DNA of 64,000 nt from contig NZ_JAPDDP010000002.1 of assembly GCF_027587195.1 (NCBI RefSeq), forward strand, positions 1 through 64,000, given 5' to 3'. Every line of letters begins with the position of its first letter. Positions within the stretch are counted from its first letter, which is position 1. Made by a program: the position numbers and the translations under genes. Source of the DNA: Solirubrobacter phytolaccae. GTDB taxonomy: Bacteria; Actinomycetota; Thermoleophilia; Solirubrobacterales; Solirubrobacteraceae. Positions 24,058 through 31,872 of this stretch are shown piece after piece. Below the pieces are notes generated by a model. That model had not been told where the DNA came from. It ran no database searches and worked only from the letters and a program-made list of their open reading frames with translations.

Positions 24058-24867
24058 ATGACTTGGGAATGCATCATCGTCGGCGGCGGGGCCGCGGGGC
24101 TGAGCGCGGCGCTCGTCCTCGGCCGTGCGCGCCGGCGCACGCTGATCATCGACAAGGGCGAGCCGAGCAACCGGGTCGCCCACGGCATCGGCGGCCTGCT
24201 CGGGCAGGACGGCCGTGCGCCGGAGGACTTCTACGCGGACGGCCGGAAGGAGCTCGAGCAGTATCCGAGCGTCGAGTTCCGCACCGGGGAGGTGATCGAC
24301 GGCGCGCCCGGCTACACGCTGACCCTCCACGACGGCTCCACGGAAACGGCTCAGACCGTCATCCTCGCGACGGGCATGGACTACCGCTACCCGGACTTCC
24401 CGGGCGCGAAGGAGCGCTGGGGCGACACCGCGTTCCACTGCCCGTTCTGCCACGGCTGGGAGGTGCGCGAGCAACCGCTGGTCGTGCTCGACCCGGGCGA
24501 GTTCGGCCCGGACCGCGTCCGCATGCTCAAGGGCTGGAGCGACGACGTCACGCTCGTCACGGAGACGCCGAGGGAACTGCGCGACGGCGAGCTCGTCCTG
24601 CACGACGGCACGGTCGTCCCGTGCGGCGGCCTGATGATGGCCACGCGCCTGCACCAGCGGTCGGACCTCGCGGCGAAGCTGGGAGCGCAGGCCGCCGCTC
24701 CCGGGCACATCGCCGAGGACGGACTCCAGGTCGAGGGCTTCGCCACCACCGCGCCCGGCGTGTTCGCGGCGGGCGACATCGCGGCGGTCATGCCGTCGGT
24801 GGCGAACGCGATCGCCGCGGGCTCGAACGCCGCGGGGATGGTCGTTCACCACCTCCTGGTGAGCTGA
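24058..24867 (+). CDS. Thioredoxin-reductase-like FAD flavoprotein
   Basis: 269 residues. The N-terminal FAD motif is IIVGGGAAGLSAALVLGRA (about 6-24), with VILATGMDYRYPDFPG (about 101-116) and a redox-type CPFC at about 130-133 (HCPFCHGWEV). The C-terminal FAD motif is GVFAAGDIAAVMPSVANAIAAGSNAAG. Between the CPFC and the C-terminus the usual NADPH-binding GxGxxA motif is absent: the stretch reads LVVLDPGEFGPDRVRMLKGW. The protein is about 45 residues shorter than true TrxB. It may take electrons from something other than NADPH or act as a small oxidase. Divergent from an XRE-cupin regulator. Confidence 0.85.
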   Translation: MTWECIIVGGGAAGLSAALVLGRARRRTLIIDKGEPSNRVAHGIGGLLGQDGRAPEDFYADGRKELEQYPSVEFRTGEVIDGAPGYTLTLHDGSTETAQTVILATGMDYRYPDFPGAKERWGDTAFHCPFCHGWEVREQPLVVLDPGEFGPDRVRMLKGWSDDVTLVTETPRELRDGELVLHDGTVVPCGGLMMATRLHQRSDLAAKLGAQAAAPGHIAEDGLQVEGFATTAPGVFAAGDIAAVMPSVANAIAAGSNAAGMVVHHLLVS

Positions 24868-25235
24868 CGCCAGAGCACCCAGACGGCCCCGCCGACCGCG
24901 AGCCCGACCCAGCCGAACACCAGCACCACCAGCCCCGCGGCGAGCACCGGCGCCGCGATCGCCGCGGGCTCACGGGGCGGCCGGGCGAGCACGAACCGCC
25001 GCCCGTCGAGCACGAAGGACGAACCCGGCCCGCCCCGGAACACCACCCGCGAGGCGGGCACGACCCGCGCCACGTGCCCATCGCGCAACGACTCGTAGGC
25101 CACGTTGATCGCCTTCATGCGCTCCTCGTCAGGCGTCGCGCCCGCCTCGGAGTACTGCTTGACGAGCCGGTTGCGCAGCGCGCGCAGGTCACCGTCGAAC
25201 GACGGGTCGATGCCGAGCGCCTCGTACGGGTCCAC
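24846..25235 (-). CDS. J-domain-like membrane protein lacking HPD
   Basis: 129 residues from GTG 25235. Residues 2-55 read like a J-domain (DPYEALGIDPSFDGDLRALRNRLVKQYSEAGATPDEERMKAINVAYESLRD), but the loop where His-Pro-Asp should sit reads SEAGATP, so it cannot stimulate DnaK by the usual mechanism. Residues about 95-122 are one or two hydrophobic segments, making it membrane-anchored. Role unknown. It overlaps the end of the convergent flavoprotein gene by 22 bp, and its start touches the cupin stop (TAGTG), so it is probably cotranscribed with the cupin gene. Confidence 0.72.
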   Translation of the reverse strand: MDPYEALGIDPSFDGDLRALRNRLVKQYSEAGATPDEERMKAINVAYESLRDGHVARVVPASRVVFRGGPGSSFVLDGRRFVLARPPREPAAIAAPVLAAGLVVLVFGWVGLAVGGAVWVLWRQLTRRW

Positions 25236-25654
25236 TACCCCCTTTTCTGCGCCGCGCCGTCAGACGCCTCCCAGAAGTCGTCGATCTTGGTCGAGTCCTG
25301 TCGCCCGAGCTGCTTGGAGATCGCCCAGATCTCGACCGGCTCGTCGCCCTCGTTGCGGTGCGAGCGCGGCGTCGTGGGCGCGACGCGGACCGCGGCGGGC
25401 GCGGTCACCGCGTGCACGTCGTCTCCCGCCCGGAACGTCAGCGTCCCGCGGGTGACGAGGTAGATCTCCTCGATCTCGTCGTGGTAGTGCCCGGTGCCCT
25501 GCTCGAAGTCCGAGTGCGGCGGGACGCGGATCAGCGTCACGGCGACCTGCTCGGCTCCGAGCGCGTCGGTCAGGCGGCGGAACTCGCCCGGGACGTCGGT
25601 CCCTGCGTAGTAGTCCTTCGCGTCGTCGGCGTTGAGGATCGTGTAGTCGGCCAT
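25235..25654 (-). CDS. Small cupin protein
   Basis: 139 residues from ATG 25654. A single cupin barrel is clear: SDFEQGTGHYHDEIEEIYLVTRGTLTFRAGDDV...VAPTTPRSHRNEGDEPVEIWAISKQ, with the H-x-H...E...H set typical of metal-binding cupins. The C-terminal tail (about 115-139) is hydrophilic. Enzymatic role unknown. It is divergent from a Fur-family gene, and the region between them contains a perfect palindrome starting 20 bp upstream of this start, so it may belong to the same metal regulon; that would fit a metal-dependent cupin but is inference. Confidence 0.85.
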   Translation of the reverse strand: MADYTILNADDAKDYYAGTDVPGEFRRLTDALGAEQVAVTLIRVPPHSDFEQGTGHYHDEIEEIYLVTRGTLTFRAGDDVHAVTAPAAVRVAPTTPRSHRNEGDEPVEIWAISKQLGRQDSTKIDDFWEASDGAAQKRG

Positions 25655-25673
25655 CGCCGCACTCTTTACCCCG

Positions 25674-25709
25674 GATCGCAATTGCGATCGACTTGCAATT
25701 AGACTGCGC
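25674..25709. promoter_or_regulatory. Candidate Fur-family (Nur-like) operators
   Basis: A perfect 16-bp palindrome GATCGCAATTGCGATC (25674-25689) is followed by TTGCAA-TTAGA-CTGCGC (25693-25709), which is close to the TTGCAA-N5-TTGCAA pattern described for nickel-sensing Nur in streptomycetes. It lies between a cupin gene and the Fur-family gene that leads the CbiMQO transporter. Confidence 0.6.
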
Positions 25710-25713
25710 GGCC

Positions 25714-26145
25714 GTGACGCTCGCCCATCACGTGCCGCCGCTGCACGCCCCCGATCTCGAGACGGCACTCGAGGTGCTGCGCAAGAAGGGCCTGCGCGTC
25801 TCCGCCTCCCGCCGCCTCGTGCTCGAGGCGCTGTACGCCGACCGTCGCCCGCGCACCGCGGAGCAGATCGCCAACGGCACCGACGTCGCCTCGGTCTACC
25901 GCAACCTGGACACGCTGGAGGAGCTCGGGCTCGTCCGCCACGTGCACCTCGGCCACGGCCCCGGCCTGTACAGCCTCGACGAGTACGAGTTCGTCAGCTG
26001 CGACGGCTGCGGCGCCTACGAGGCGATCGAGCCGCACCGGCTGGACGAGGCGCGCGCCGCGATCCAGAAGGCGATCGGCTACCACGCCCGCTTCACGCAC
26101 TTCCCCATCGTCGGCCTGTGCGAGTACTGCCATGCACATCCCTGA
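25714..26145 (+). CDS. Fur-family metalloregulator, probably nickel-responsive (Nur-like)
   Basis: 143 residues from GTG 25714. The Fur fold is evident: LEVLRKKGLRVSASRRLVLEALYADRRPRTAEQIANG...VASVYRNLDTLEELGLVRHVHLGHGPGLYSL. Structural zinc Cys pairs are CDGC (about 99-102) and CEYC (about 138-141). Nickel is inferred from context: its last 14 bp overlap cbiM/nikM of an ECF transporter for Ni or Co, and the upstream sites resemble the Nur box. It probably represses itself and the transporter when metal is sufficient. Zinc- or peroxide-sensing (Zur, PerR) cannot be excluded from sequence alone. Confidence 0.85.
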   Translation: MTLAHHVPPLHAPDLETALEVLRKKGLRVSASRRLVLEALYADRRPRTAEQIANGTDVASVYRNLDTLEELGLVRHVHLGHGPGLYSLDEYEFVSCDGCGAYEAIEPHRLDEARAAIQKAIGYHARFTHFPIVGLCEYCHAHP

Positions 26146-27052
26146 CGGGTTCCTGTCGCCCGAGGTCGCGCTCGCGTGCGCGGTCCCGGCGGCGGCCGCG
26201 GTCGCGATCGGCCTGCGGCGGGCGAACACCGACCTCGACGAGCGCCGCGTGCCGCTGCTCGGCGTCACCGCCGCGTTCGTCTTCGCCGCCCAGATGCTCA
26301 ACTTCCCGGTCGCCGGCGGCACCAGCGGGCACTTCCTCGGCGCCGCGCTCGCCGCGATCCTGCTCGGCCCGTGGCTCGCGTGCCTGACGCTCGCGGTCGT
26401 GCTGGGCGTGCAGGCGCTGCTGTTCGCCGACGGCGGGATCACGGCGCTCGGCGCGAACGTCTTCAACATGGGCGTCGCGGGCGCGCTGGTGGTCGGCGCG
26501 TTGATGCGGGCCGCCAACGCCGTCGCGCCCAAGCGGCTGGTGACGATCTCGGCCGTCGGGGCCTGGCTCGCGGTGATGACCGGTGCCGCGCTGACCGCGG
26601 TGGAGCTCGCCGCTTCCGGGACCGTGCCGCTCGGCACCGTGCTGCCGGCGATGCTCGGCACGCACGCCCTGATCGGCGTCGGCGAGGCCGCGATCACGCT
26701 CGCGGCGGTGAGCGCCGTGCTCGCCACCCGCCCGGACCTGATCAACCAGCCCGCGCCGGTCGGCCGACCGGCGCTCGCCCGGCCGTTCGTGGTCGTGGGG
26801 CTGGCCGTCGCGATCGGCCTCGCGACCGCCGCCTCGCCGTTCGCCTCCTCGCACCCGGACGGGCTCGAGCGCGTGGCCGAGGACAAGGGCTTCGCGGTCG
26901 CCGGACAGGCCTCGTCGGGACCGATCAGCGACTACGCGTTCCCGGGGCTCGACGACGCGCGCCTCGCGACGGGGCTCGCGGGCTTCGCGGGCACGCTGGC
27001 CGTGTTCGCCGTCGGCTCCGCGCTCGTGCGCGGCCGCCGGCGCCTGGCATGA
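26132..27052 (+). CDS. cbiM: Nickel/cobalt ECF transporter substrate-binding component (CbiM/NikM with PDGLE domain)
   Basis: 306 residues. The N-terminus MHIPDGFLSP is the hallmark of CbiM/NikM: the free amino group, His2 and a later His coordinate the metal, so the start is fixed at ATG 26132. Residues 1-205 are the CbiM domain, with about seven membrane segments and GGTSGHFLGAALAAILLGPW. Residues about 225-306 carry the CbiN-like PDGLE domain (SPFASSHPDGLERVAEDKGF) fused to the same chain, so no separate CbiN is needed. It overlaps the Fur gene upstream and cbiQ downstream (ATGA). Ni versus Co cannot be settled, but the Nur-like regulator favours Ni. Confidence 0.93.
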   Translation: MHIPDGFLSPEVALACAVPAAAAVAIGLRRANTDLDERRVPLLGVTAAFVFAAQMLNFPVAGGTSGHFLGAALAAILLGPWLACLTLAVVLGVQALLFADGGITALGANVFNMGVAGALVVGALMRAANAVAPKRLVTISAVGAWLAVMTGAALTAVELAASGTVPLGTVLPAMLGTHALIGVGEAAITLAAVSAVLATRPDLINQPAPVGRPALARPFVVVGLAVAIGLATAASPFASSHPDGLERVAEDKGFAVAGQASSGPISDYAFPGLDDARLATGLAGFAGTLAVFAVGSALVRGRRRLA

Positions 27053-27729
27053 GCTCCCTGCGCGAGTCGGGCGTCGTCGGCGATAGCGCCATCCACCGGC
27101 TGGACCCGCGGGCGAAGCTGGTCGGGCTGCTGGCCGTGACGGTCATCGCGGTGTCGAGCGCGGCGTGGCCGGTGCACGCCGCGTGTGCGGTCGCGTTGCT
27201 CCTCGTCGCCGCCGCCGCGCGGATCGGCCCGCGCGTGATCGTCCGCCGCGCACGGCTGATCCTGCTGCCCGTCCTGCTCGTGGCGCTGTTCGCCCGCACC
27301 GCGTTCCCGCCCGTCGCCGCCAAGGCCACGATCGGCACGGTCTCGGCGGTGCTGCTCGGCGCGACGACGAGCTTCCCGGACGTGCTGCACGCGCTGGAGC
27401 GGCTGAAGGTGCCGCGGCTGCTCGTGCTGATCGCGGCCTTCATGTACCGCTACCTGTTCACGATCGTCGACGAGGTCCAGCGCATGCGCGCCGCGCTCAC
27501 CGCCCGCGGCTACGCGCCACGCCACGCGTTGCAGGTGCAGGCGATCGGCCGCGTCGCCACCGCGCTGTTCCTGCGCACCTACGAGCGCGCCGAGCGTGTG
27601 CACCTGGCGATGCTCGCGCGCGGTTTCGACGAGCGCATGCCGCGGCTGCACGCGCCGGCCTTCCGTCGCGCCGACGCGCTCTTCCTCACTGCGCTCGCCC
27701 CGCTGCTCGCCGTCCGCGTGGTCGCATGA
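27049..27729 (+). CDS. cbiQ: ECF transporter transmembrane subunit CbiQ
   Basis: 226 residues from the ATG that overlaps the cbiM stop. It has about five to six hydrophobic segments, and the two coupling-helix signatures of EcfT/CbiQ are present: AALTARGYAPR (about 151-161) and AMLARGFDERMP (about 183-194), each with the Ala-Arg-Gly triplet that contacts the ATPase. It links the metal-binding CbiM to the CbiO ATPase. The start region (GDSAIHRLDPRAKLVGLLA) is typical of the family. Confidence 0.93.
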   Translation: MSSLRESGVVGDSAIHRLDPRAKLVGLLAVTVIAVSSAAWPVHAACAVALLLVAAAARIGPRVIVRRARLILLPVLLVALFARTAFPPVAAKATIGTVSAVLLGATTSFPDVLHALERLKVPRLLVLIAAFMYRYLFTIVDEVQRMRAALTARGYAPRHALQVQAIGRVATALFLRTYERAERVHLAMLARGFDERMPRLHAPAFRRADALFLTALAPLLAVRVVA

Positions 27730-28484
27730 TCGACGCCCGCGGGCTGCGGTTCGCCTACCCGAACGGGGTCGTCGGCCTCGACGGCGTGGACCTGCGCGTC
27801 CAGGAGGGCGAGCGCGTGGCCGTGCTCGGCCCGAACGGCGCCGGCAAGACGACGCTGATGCTGCACCTGAACGCGCTGCTGAAGGGCACCGGCGAGCTGA
27901 CCGTCGCCGGCACGAGCGACGCCAAGGCGCTGCGCGCGCTCGTCGGGCTCGTCTTCCAGGACCCGGACGACCAGCTGTTCATGCCGACCGTGCGGGAGGA
28001 CGTCGCGTTCGGGCCGCTCAACCAGCGCGTCCCGGACGTGGAGGCGCGCGTGGAAAAGGCCCTGCGCGCCGTGCGGATGCGCGACTTCGCCGACCGCGCG
28101 CCGCACCAGCTCAGCCTCGGCCAGAAGCGCCGGGTGGCGATCGCGACCGTGCTCGCGATGGACCCGAAGGTGCTCGTGCTCGACGAGCCGAGCGCGAACC
28201 TGGACCCGCGCACACGGCGCGAGCTGATCGAGACGCTGGAGACGATCGACCGCACGCTGCTGGTCGTCAGCCACGACCTGCCGCTCGCCGCCCGCCTGTG
28301 CGAGCGGAGCGTGCTGCTGAGCGCGGGCCGCGTCGTCGCCGACGGGCCCACGCTCGAGCTGCTCGCCGACGAGCCGCTCCTGGCCGCGCACGACCTGGAG
28401 CTGCCCGAGGGCTTCGACCTTACGCGGCTACTTCGGACCGCTTCGCCTCGATCCCGTCCAGCAGCTTCTGCATCGGGACCATGA
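27726..28484 (+). CDS. cbiO: ECF transporter ATPase CbiO
   Basis: 252 residues from the ATG overlapping the cbiQ stop. ABC motifs: Walker A GPNGAGKTT (about 36-44), Q-loop VFQDPDDQLF, signature LSLGQKRR (variant of LSGGQ, about 133), Walker B VLVLDEPSANLDP, and the switch His in LLVVSHDL. Only one ATPase gene is present, so it presumably works as a homodimer. The last 21 codons run antisense over the 3' end of the convergent transaldolase gene (65-bp overlap), giving a tail after FDLTRLL that is Ser/Arg/Pro/Ala-rich and probably dispensable. Confidence 0.93.
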   Translation: MIDARGLRFAYPNGVVGLDGVDLRVQEGERVAVLGPNGAGKTTLMLHLNALLKGTGELTVAGTSDAKALRALVGLVFQDPDDQLFMPTVREDVAFGPLNQRVPDVEARVEKALRAVRMRDFADRAPHQLSLGQKRRVAIATVLAMDPKVLVLDEPSANLDPRTRRELIETLETIDRTLLVVSHDLPLAARLCERSVLLSAGRVVADGPTLELLADEPLLAAHDLELPEGFDLTRLLRTASPRSRPAASASGP

Positions 28485-29523
28485 AGGCGTCGATGCCGTC
28501 GCGCAGGAGCTTGGCGGTGACGTCGTCGAGGTCGATGCCGGCGGCGGCCAGCGCCTCGAGGTCGGCGGTCGGGTCCTCGGCGCCGGTGACACCCGTGACC
28601 TCGCCCTCGTCGCGGGCAGCCACGAGGGTCGGCATCGGCATCGTGTTGACCGTGTTCGGCGCCACGAGGCCCCAGACGTACAGCGTCGACGGGTAGGCCG
28701 GGTTCTTGACGCCGGTCGAGGCCCACAGCGGGCGCTGGACCGGCGCACCGGCCTCGCGCAGCGCCGCGAAGCGCTCGCCCTCGAAGACGCGCTGGTAGGC
28801 GGCGTACGCGGCGCGCGCGTTGGCCAGGCCGGCGCGGCCCTGCAGGTCGGTGTTGCCGAGGTCCGTCAGGCGCTTGTCGACTTCGGTGTCCACGCGCGAG
28901 ACGAAGAACGACGCGACGGAGTGGCGGTCCAGCGACTTGCCCTCCTCGCGGCGCCGCTCAAGACCGCGGATGTACGCCTCCATGACCTGCTCGTACGCCG
29001 CGACGCTGAACAGCAGCGTCACGTTGACGTTCAGGCCCTCGTAGATCGCCTGCTCGATCGCGGGCATGCCCGCTTCGGTGGCCGGGATCTTGATCATCAG
29101 GTTCGGGCGGTCGACCAGGTTCCAGTACTCGCGGGCCTGGGCGATCGTGCCGTCGGTGTCGTGCGCGAGGTCGGGGTCGACCTCCCAGGACACGTAGCCG
29201 TCGATCCCGTTCGTGCGGTCGTAGACCGGACGCAGGACATCCGCCGCGGACTGCACGTCGTGCAGCGCCAGCGCGCGGTAGGTGTCGACGGCGCTCTTGC
29301 CTTCGGAGACGAGACGCTTGATCTCGTCGTCGTAGTCGGCGGAGCCGAGGATGGACTTCTCGAAGATCGCGGGGTTGGAGGTCACGCCCTGCAGCGAGTC
29401 CTGCTCGACCATCCGCGCCAGCTCGCCGGTCTCGATCAGCCCGCGGGAGAGCTGGTCGAGCCAGATCGACGTCCCCGCCGCCGTCAGGGCGGCAAGACGC
29501 TCATTCACTGCGGTTGCGCTCAT
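28420..29523 (-). CDS. tal: Transaldolase
   Basis: 367 residues from ATG 29523. Transaldolase signatures: QLSRGLIETGELARMVEQDSLQGVTSNPAIFEKSI at the N-terminus, the Schiff-base lysine in LMIKIPATEAGMPAIEQAI (about residue 150) and NVNVTLLFSVAAYEQV. Length fits the actinobacterial (TalAB subfamily) enzyme of about 370 residues. It moves dihydroxyacetone units in the non-oxidative pentose phosphate pathway. It stands alone without tkt or zwf. Its 3' end overlaps cbiO by 65 bp in antisense, and its start is 32 bp from a divergent quinone reductase gene. Confidence 0.95.
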   Translation of the reverse strand: MSATAVNERLAALTAAGTSIWLDQLSRGLIETGELARMVEQDSLQGVTSNPAIFEKSILGSADYDDEIKRLVSEGKSAVDTYRALALHDVQSAADVLRPVYDRTNGIDGYVSWEVDPDLAHDTDGTIAQAREYWNLVDRPNLMIKIPATEAGMPAIEQAIYEGLNVNVTLLFSVAAYEQVMEAYIRGLERRREEGKSLDRHSVASFFVSRVDTEVDKRLTDLGNTDLQGRAGLANARAAYAAYQRVFEGERFAALREAGAPVQRPLWASTGVKNPAYPSTLYVWGLVAPNTVNTMPMPTLVAARDEGEVTGVTGAEDPTADLEALAAAGIDLDDVTAKLLRDGIDAFMVPMQKLLDGIEAKRSEVAA

Positions 29524-29555
29524 GAGATACACGATGGCACGTACGCTGCCGTGGT

Positions 29556-30503
29556 ATGCGGGCGATCCAGATCGTCGAGCTCGGTGGCCCAGAGTCGCTG
29601 CAGCTCGTGGACATCGACGAGCCGGCCGGAGAGGGCGTCGTGATCGACGTCCGCGCGGCCGGTGTCTCCTTCCCCGAGGTGCTGCAGTCGCGGGGCCTCT
29701 ACCAGCTCAAGCCGGACCTGCCGTTCGTGCCCGGGAGCGAGGTCGCGGGCGTGGTGCGCGCGGACGCGCACGGGTTCAAGGCGGGTGAGCGCGTGGCGGC
29801 ATTGAGCTGGCTCGGCGGTTTCGCCGAGACCGCGCTGGCGCGGCCGCAGATGACGTTCCGGCTGCACGAGGCGCTGGACTTCGCCCAGGGCGCCGGGCTG
29901 ATCCTGAACTACCACACGGCCTACTTCTCGCTGGTCAACCGTGGGCGGCTGGTCGCGGGCGAGACCGTGTTGGTGCACGGCGCCGCCGGTGGCGTCGGCA
30001 CGGCCTCGATCCAGGTGGCGAAGGGGCTCGGCGCGCGCGTGCTGGCGGTGGTGTCGAGCGACGAGAAGGCCGACGTGGCGCGCGCGGCGGGCGCGGACAA
30101 GGTGCTGCGCTCCGACGGTGCCTGGAAGGACGAGGCGAAGGCGCTCGGCGGCGCCGACGTCGTGCTCGACCCCGTCGGCGGCGACCGCTTCACCGACAGC
30201 CTGCGGTCCTTGAACACCGACGGCCGGCTTGTGGTCGTCGGCTTCACCGGCGGCTCGATCCCCGAGGTCAAGGTCAACCGGCTGCTGCTGAACAACCTCG
30301 ACGTCGTCGGGTCGGGCTGGGGCGCCTACATCACCAAGCGGCCGGAGACGATCGCCGAGGTGGCCGCGAAGCTGGACGCGCTGATCGAGTCCGGGCACGT
30401 GCGGCCGGTCGTCGGCGCGCGGTTCCCGCTGGAGGACGCGACGAAGGCCCTGCAGCTGATCGACGGCCGTGGCGCGACCGGTAAGGTGGTCCTGGAGCCG
30501 TGA
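29556..30503 (+). CDS. NADPH:quinone oxidoreductase-like MDR protein
   Basis: 315 residues. It has the zinc-free medium-chain reductase architecture: catalytic fold in residues 1-120 (PEVLQSRGLYQLKPDLPFVPGSEVAGVVRA), then a Rossmann domain with ETVLVHGAAGGVGTASIQVAKGLGARVLAV (AAGGVG nucleotide motif, about 137-142), and ending RGATGKVVLEP. It likely reduces quinones or alpha,beta-unsaturated carbonyls with NADPH. The ATG lies about 30 bp from the divergent tal start, leaving a short or leaderless transcript. It overlaps the CBS-domain gene by 4 bp (GTGA). Confidence 0.92.
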   Translation: MRAIQIVELGGPESLQLVDIDEPAGEGVVIDVRAAGVSFPEVLQSRGLYQLKPDLPFVPGSEVAGVVRADAHGFKAGERVAALSWLGGFAETALARPQMTFRLHEALDFAQGAGLILNYHTAYFSLVNRGRLVAGETVLVHGAAGGVGTASIQVAKGLGARVLAVVSSDEKADVARAAGADKVLRSDGAWKDEAKALGGADVVLDPVGGDRFTDSLRSLNTDGRLVVVGFTGGSIPEVKVNRLLLNNLDVVGSGWGAYITKRPETIAEVAAKLDALIESGHVRPVVGARFPLEDATKALQLIDGRGATGKVVLEP

Positions 30504-30898
30504 GCGACACGATTCACATCCCGTTCGACACCGCCGGCCCGGCCGTCAAGGACGTGATGATGCTCGAGCCGCGGTCCGTCGGCCCGGCCACGCCGATCGC
30601 CGAGATCCGGGAGACGTTCTCCCGCCCGTCCGTGAAGCTGATGCTCGTCACCGACGGCGAGCGTTTCCTGGGCGCGGTCACGCGCGACGAGCTGCCCGCC
30701 GAGGGCGACGGCCCGATCGAGCCGCACGTGCGCACGGACTTTCCGCACCTGTCACCGGAGGACCCGGTCGACAAGGCGCTTGAGCTGTTCAACGAGCACG
30801 GCCTGAGCCGGATCCCCGTCGTCACCGACGGCGACCGGCTCGAAGGGCTCGTGTGCGTCAACGGCTCCCACGCCGCGTTCTGCATCTACCCGCGCTGA
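30500..30898 (+). CDS. Two-CBS-domain protein
   Basis: 132 residues from GTG 30500. Two CBS motifs form one Bateman module: VKDVMMLEPRSVGPATPIAEIRETFSR...LVTDGERFLGAVTRDEL and FPHLSPEDPVDKALELFNEHGLSRIPVVTDGDRLEGLVCVN. Such stand-alone modules bind adenine nucleotides and report energy state; the partner is unknown. It is coupled to the quinone reductase by a GTGA overlap. Its 3' end overlaps the ferritin-like gene by 13 bp, convergent. Confidence 0.9.
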   Translation: MSDTIHIPFDTAGPAVKDVMMLEPRSVGPATPIAEIRETFSRPSVKLMLVTDGERFLGAVTRDELPAEGDGPIEPHVRTDFPHLSPEDPVDKALELFNEHGLSRIPVVTDGDRLEGLVCVNGSHAAFCIYPR

Positions 30899-31854
30899 GC
30901 GACCTCGCCCAGTGAGGCGTCCAACACGCTGTCGAACGTCCCGAAGATGAACTCGGCGGCGGCGCGCTCGTCCGGCAGGATCGTGTCGGCGACCATCGCC
31001 GTCTCGCCGTCGCCCGCCAGCCGCGCGGTGCGCGTGAGCTGCTCGTACGCGCCGATCTCGAGGTGCTCGACGGCGTAGGCGAACATCGCGACCTTGGCGG
31101 GCGTGTCGGGGTTCGCGGCCCAGAAGCCGCTCCAGTTCACGCCACCGAGCTTCAGCGCCGCGTCCTTGACGCGGGAGGGCGAGCCGCCGCGCTCGCTCAG
31201 CCGGCGCTCGAGCAGCTCGAGGTGGCGCTGGGTCTCGGCGTGGTGGTTCTCGAAGATCTGCGCGAGGGAGGGCGTGTCCGCCAGCTTCGGGCCGCGGTCC
31301 AGCAGCGCCGCCGACTGCGTCTCCAGCGCGTGCGCGTCGGCCAGGTAGTCGTCGATGTGCTCGCCCGGGTCGCGACCGGAGAGCGAGGCGGCGACGGTCT
31401 TGTCCCAGAACCCGCCGATCCGGACGGCCATCGCCTCCTCCTCGCCGCGGATCTCGCGCGCCACCGCGGCGGTCTCCGCGTCCCCGGCCCGCTGCGCGAC
31501 CCGCTCGAGCAGGTCGTACGCCGCGAGCTCCATGTGCTCGTACGAGTAGGCGTGCGTGGCCAGCTTGCCCGGCGTGTCCGGGTTGGCCTGGGCGAAGAGC
31601 AGGAAGCCCTTGCCGCTGAGCTTGCCGAGCAGGTCCTCCACCCGTGAGGGCGCGGCGTCGTGCGCGCCGAGGCGCTCGCGGATCAACGCCTCGTGGCGCT
31701 CGGTCTCCACGCGGTGCGCCTCGAACGCGGCGGCGACGTCGGGATCGCCCGCGAGGTCCGGCGCCTTGCGCATCTGCGCGAGCGCCTGGACCTCCATCGC
31801 GTGGACGTCGGTGAGGTACTTGACGAGCTGTTCGCTGAGGGAGTCGGGAGCCAT
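30886..31854 (-). CDS. Tandem DUF892 (YciE-like) ferritin-like protein
   Basis: 322 residues made of two homologous halves (about 1-155 and 165-322). Each half repeats DVHAMEVQALAQM / DAHALETQSAALL, then ETERHEALIRERL / ETQRHLELLERRL, then ANPDTPGKLATHAYSYEHMELAAYDLL / ANPDTPAKVAMFAYAVEHLEIGAYEQL and EEEA / DERA. Glu and E-x2-H metal ligands are kept in both, so each half can form a diiron four-helix bundle. Single-domain YciE proteins dimerise; here two domains are fused. The role is probably stress or iron related, but not established for the family. It lies 18 bp downstream of a tiny acidic gene on the same strand. Confidence 0.85.
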   Translation of the reverse strand: MAPDSLSEQLVKYLTDVHAMEVQALAQMRKAPDLAGDPDVAAAFEAHRVETERHEALIRERLGAHDAAPSRVEDLLGKLSGKGFLLFAQANPDTPGKLATHAYSYEHMELAAYDLLERVAQRAGDAETAAVAREIRGEEEAMAVRIGGFWDKTVAASLSGRDPGEHIDDYLADAHALETQSAALLDRGPKLADTPSLAQIFENHHAETQRHLELLERRLSERGGSPSRVKDAALKLGGVNWSGFWAANPDTPAKVAMFAYAVEHLEIGAYEQLTRTARLAGDGETAMVADTILPDERAAAEFIFGTFDSVLDASLGEVAQRG

Positions 31855-31872
31855 GCTCGGTCCCTACCCAGA

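Noticed and set aside
25655-26145. Cobalamin or nickel riboswitch upstream of cbiM
   Set aside because: cbiM starts inside the Fur-family gene, leaving no untranslated leader. The region before the Fur gene is only about 60 bp and holds palindromes, not a riboswitch fold.
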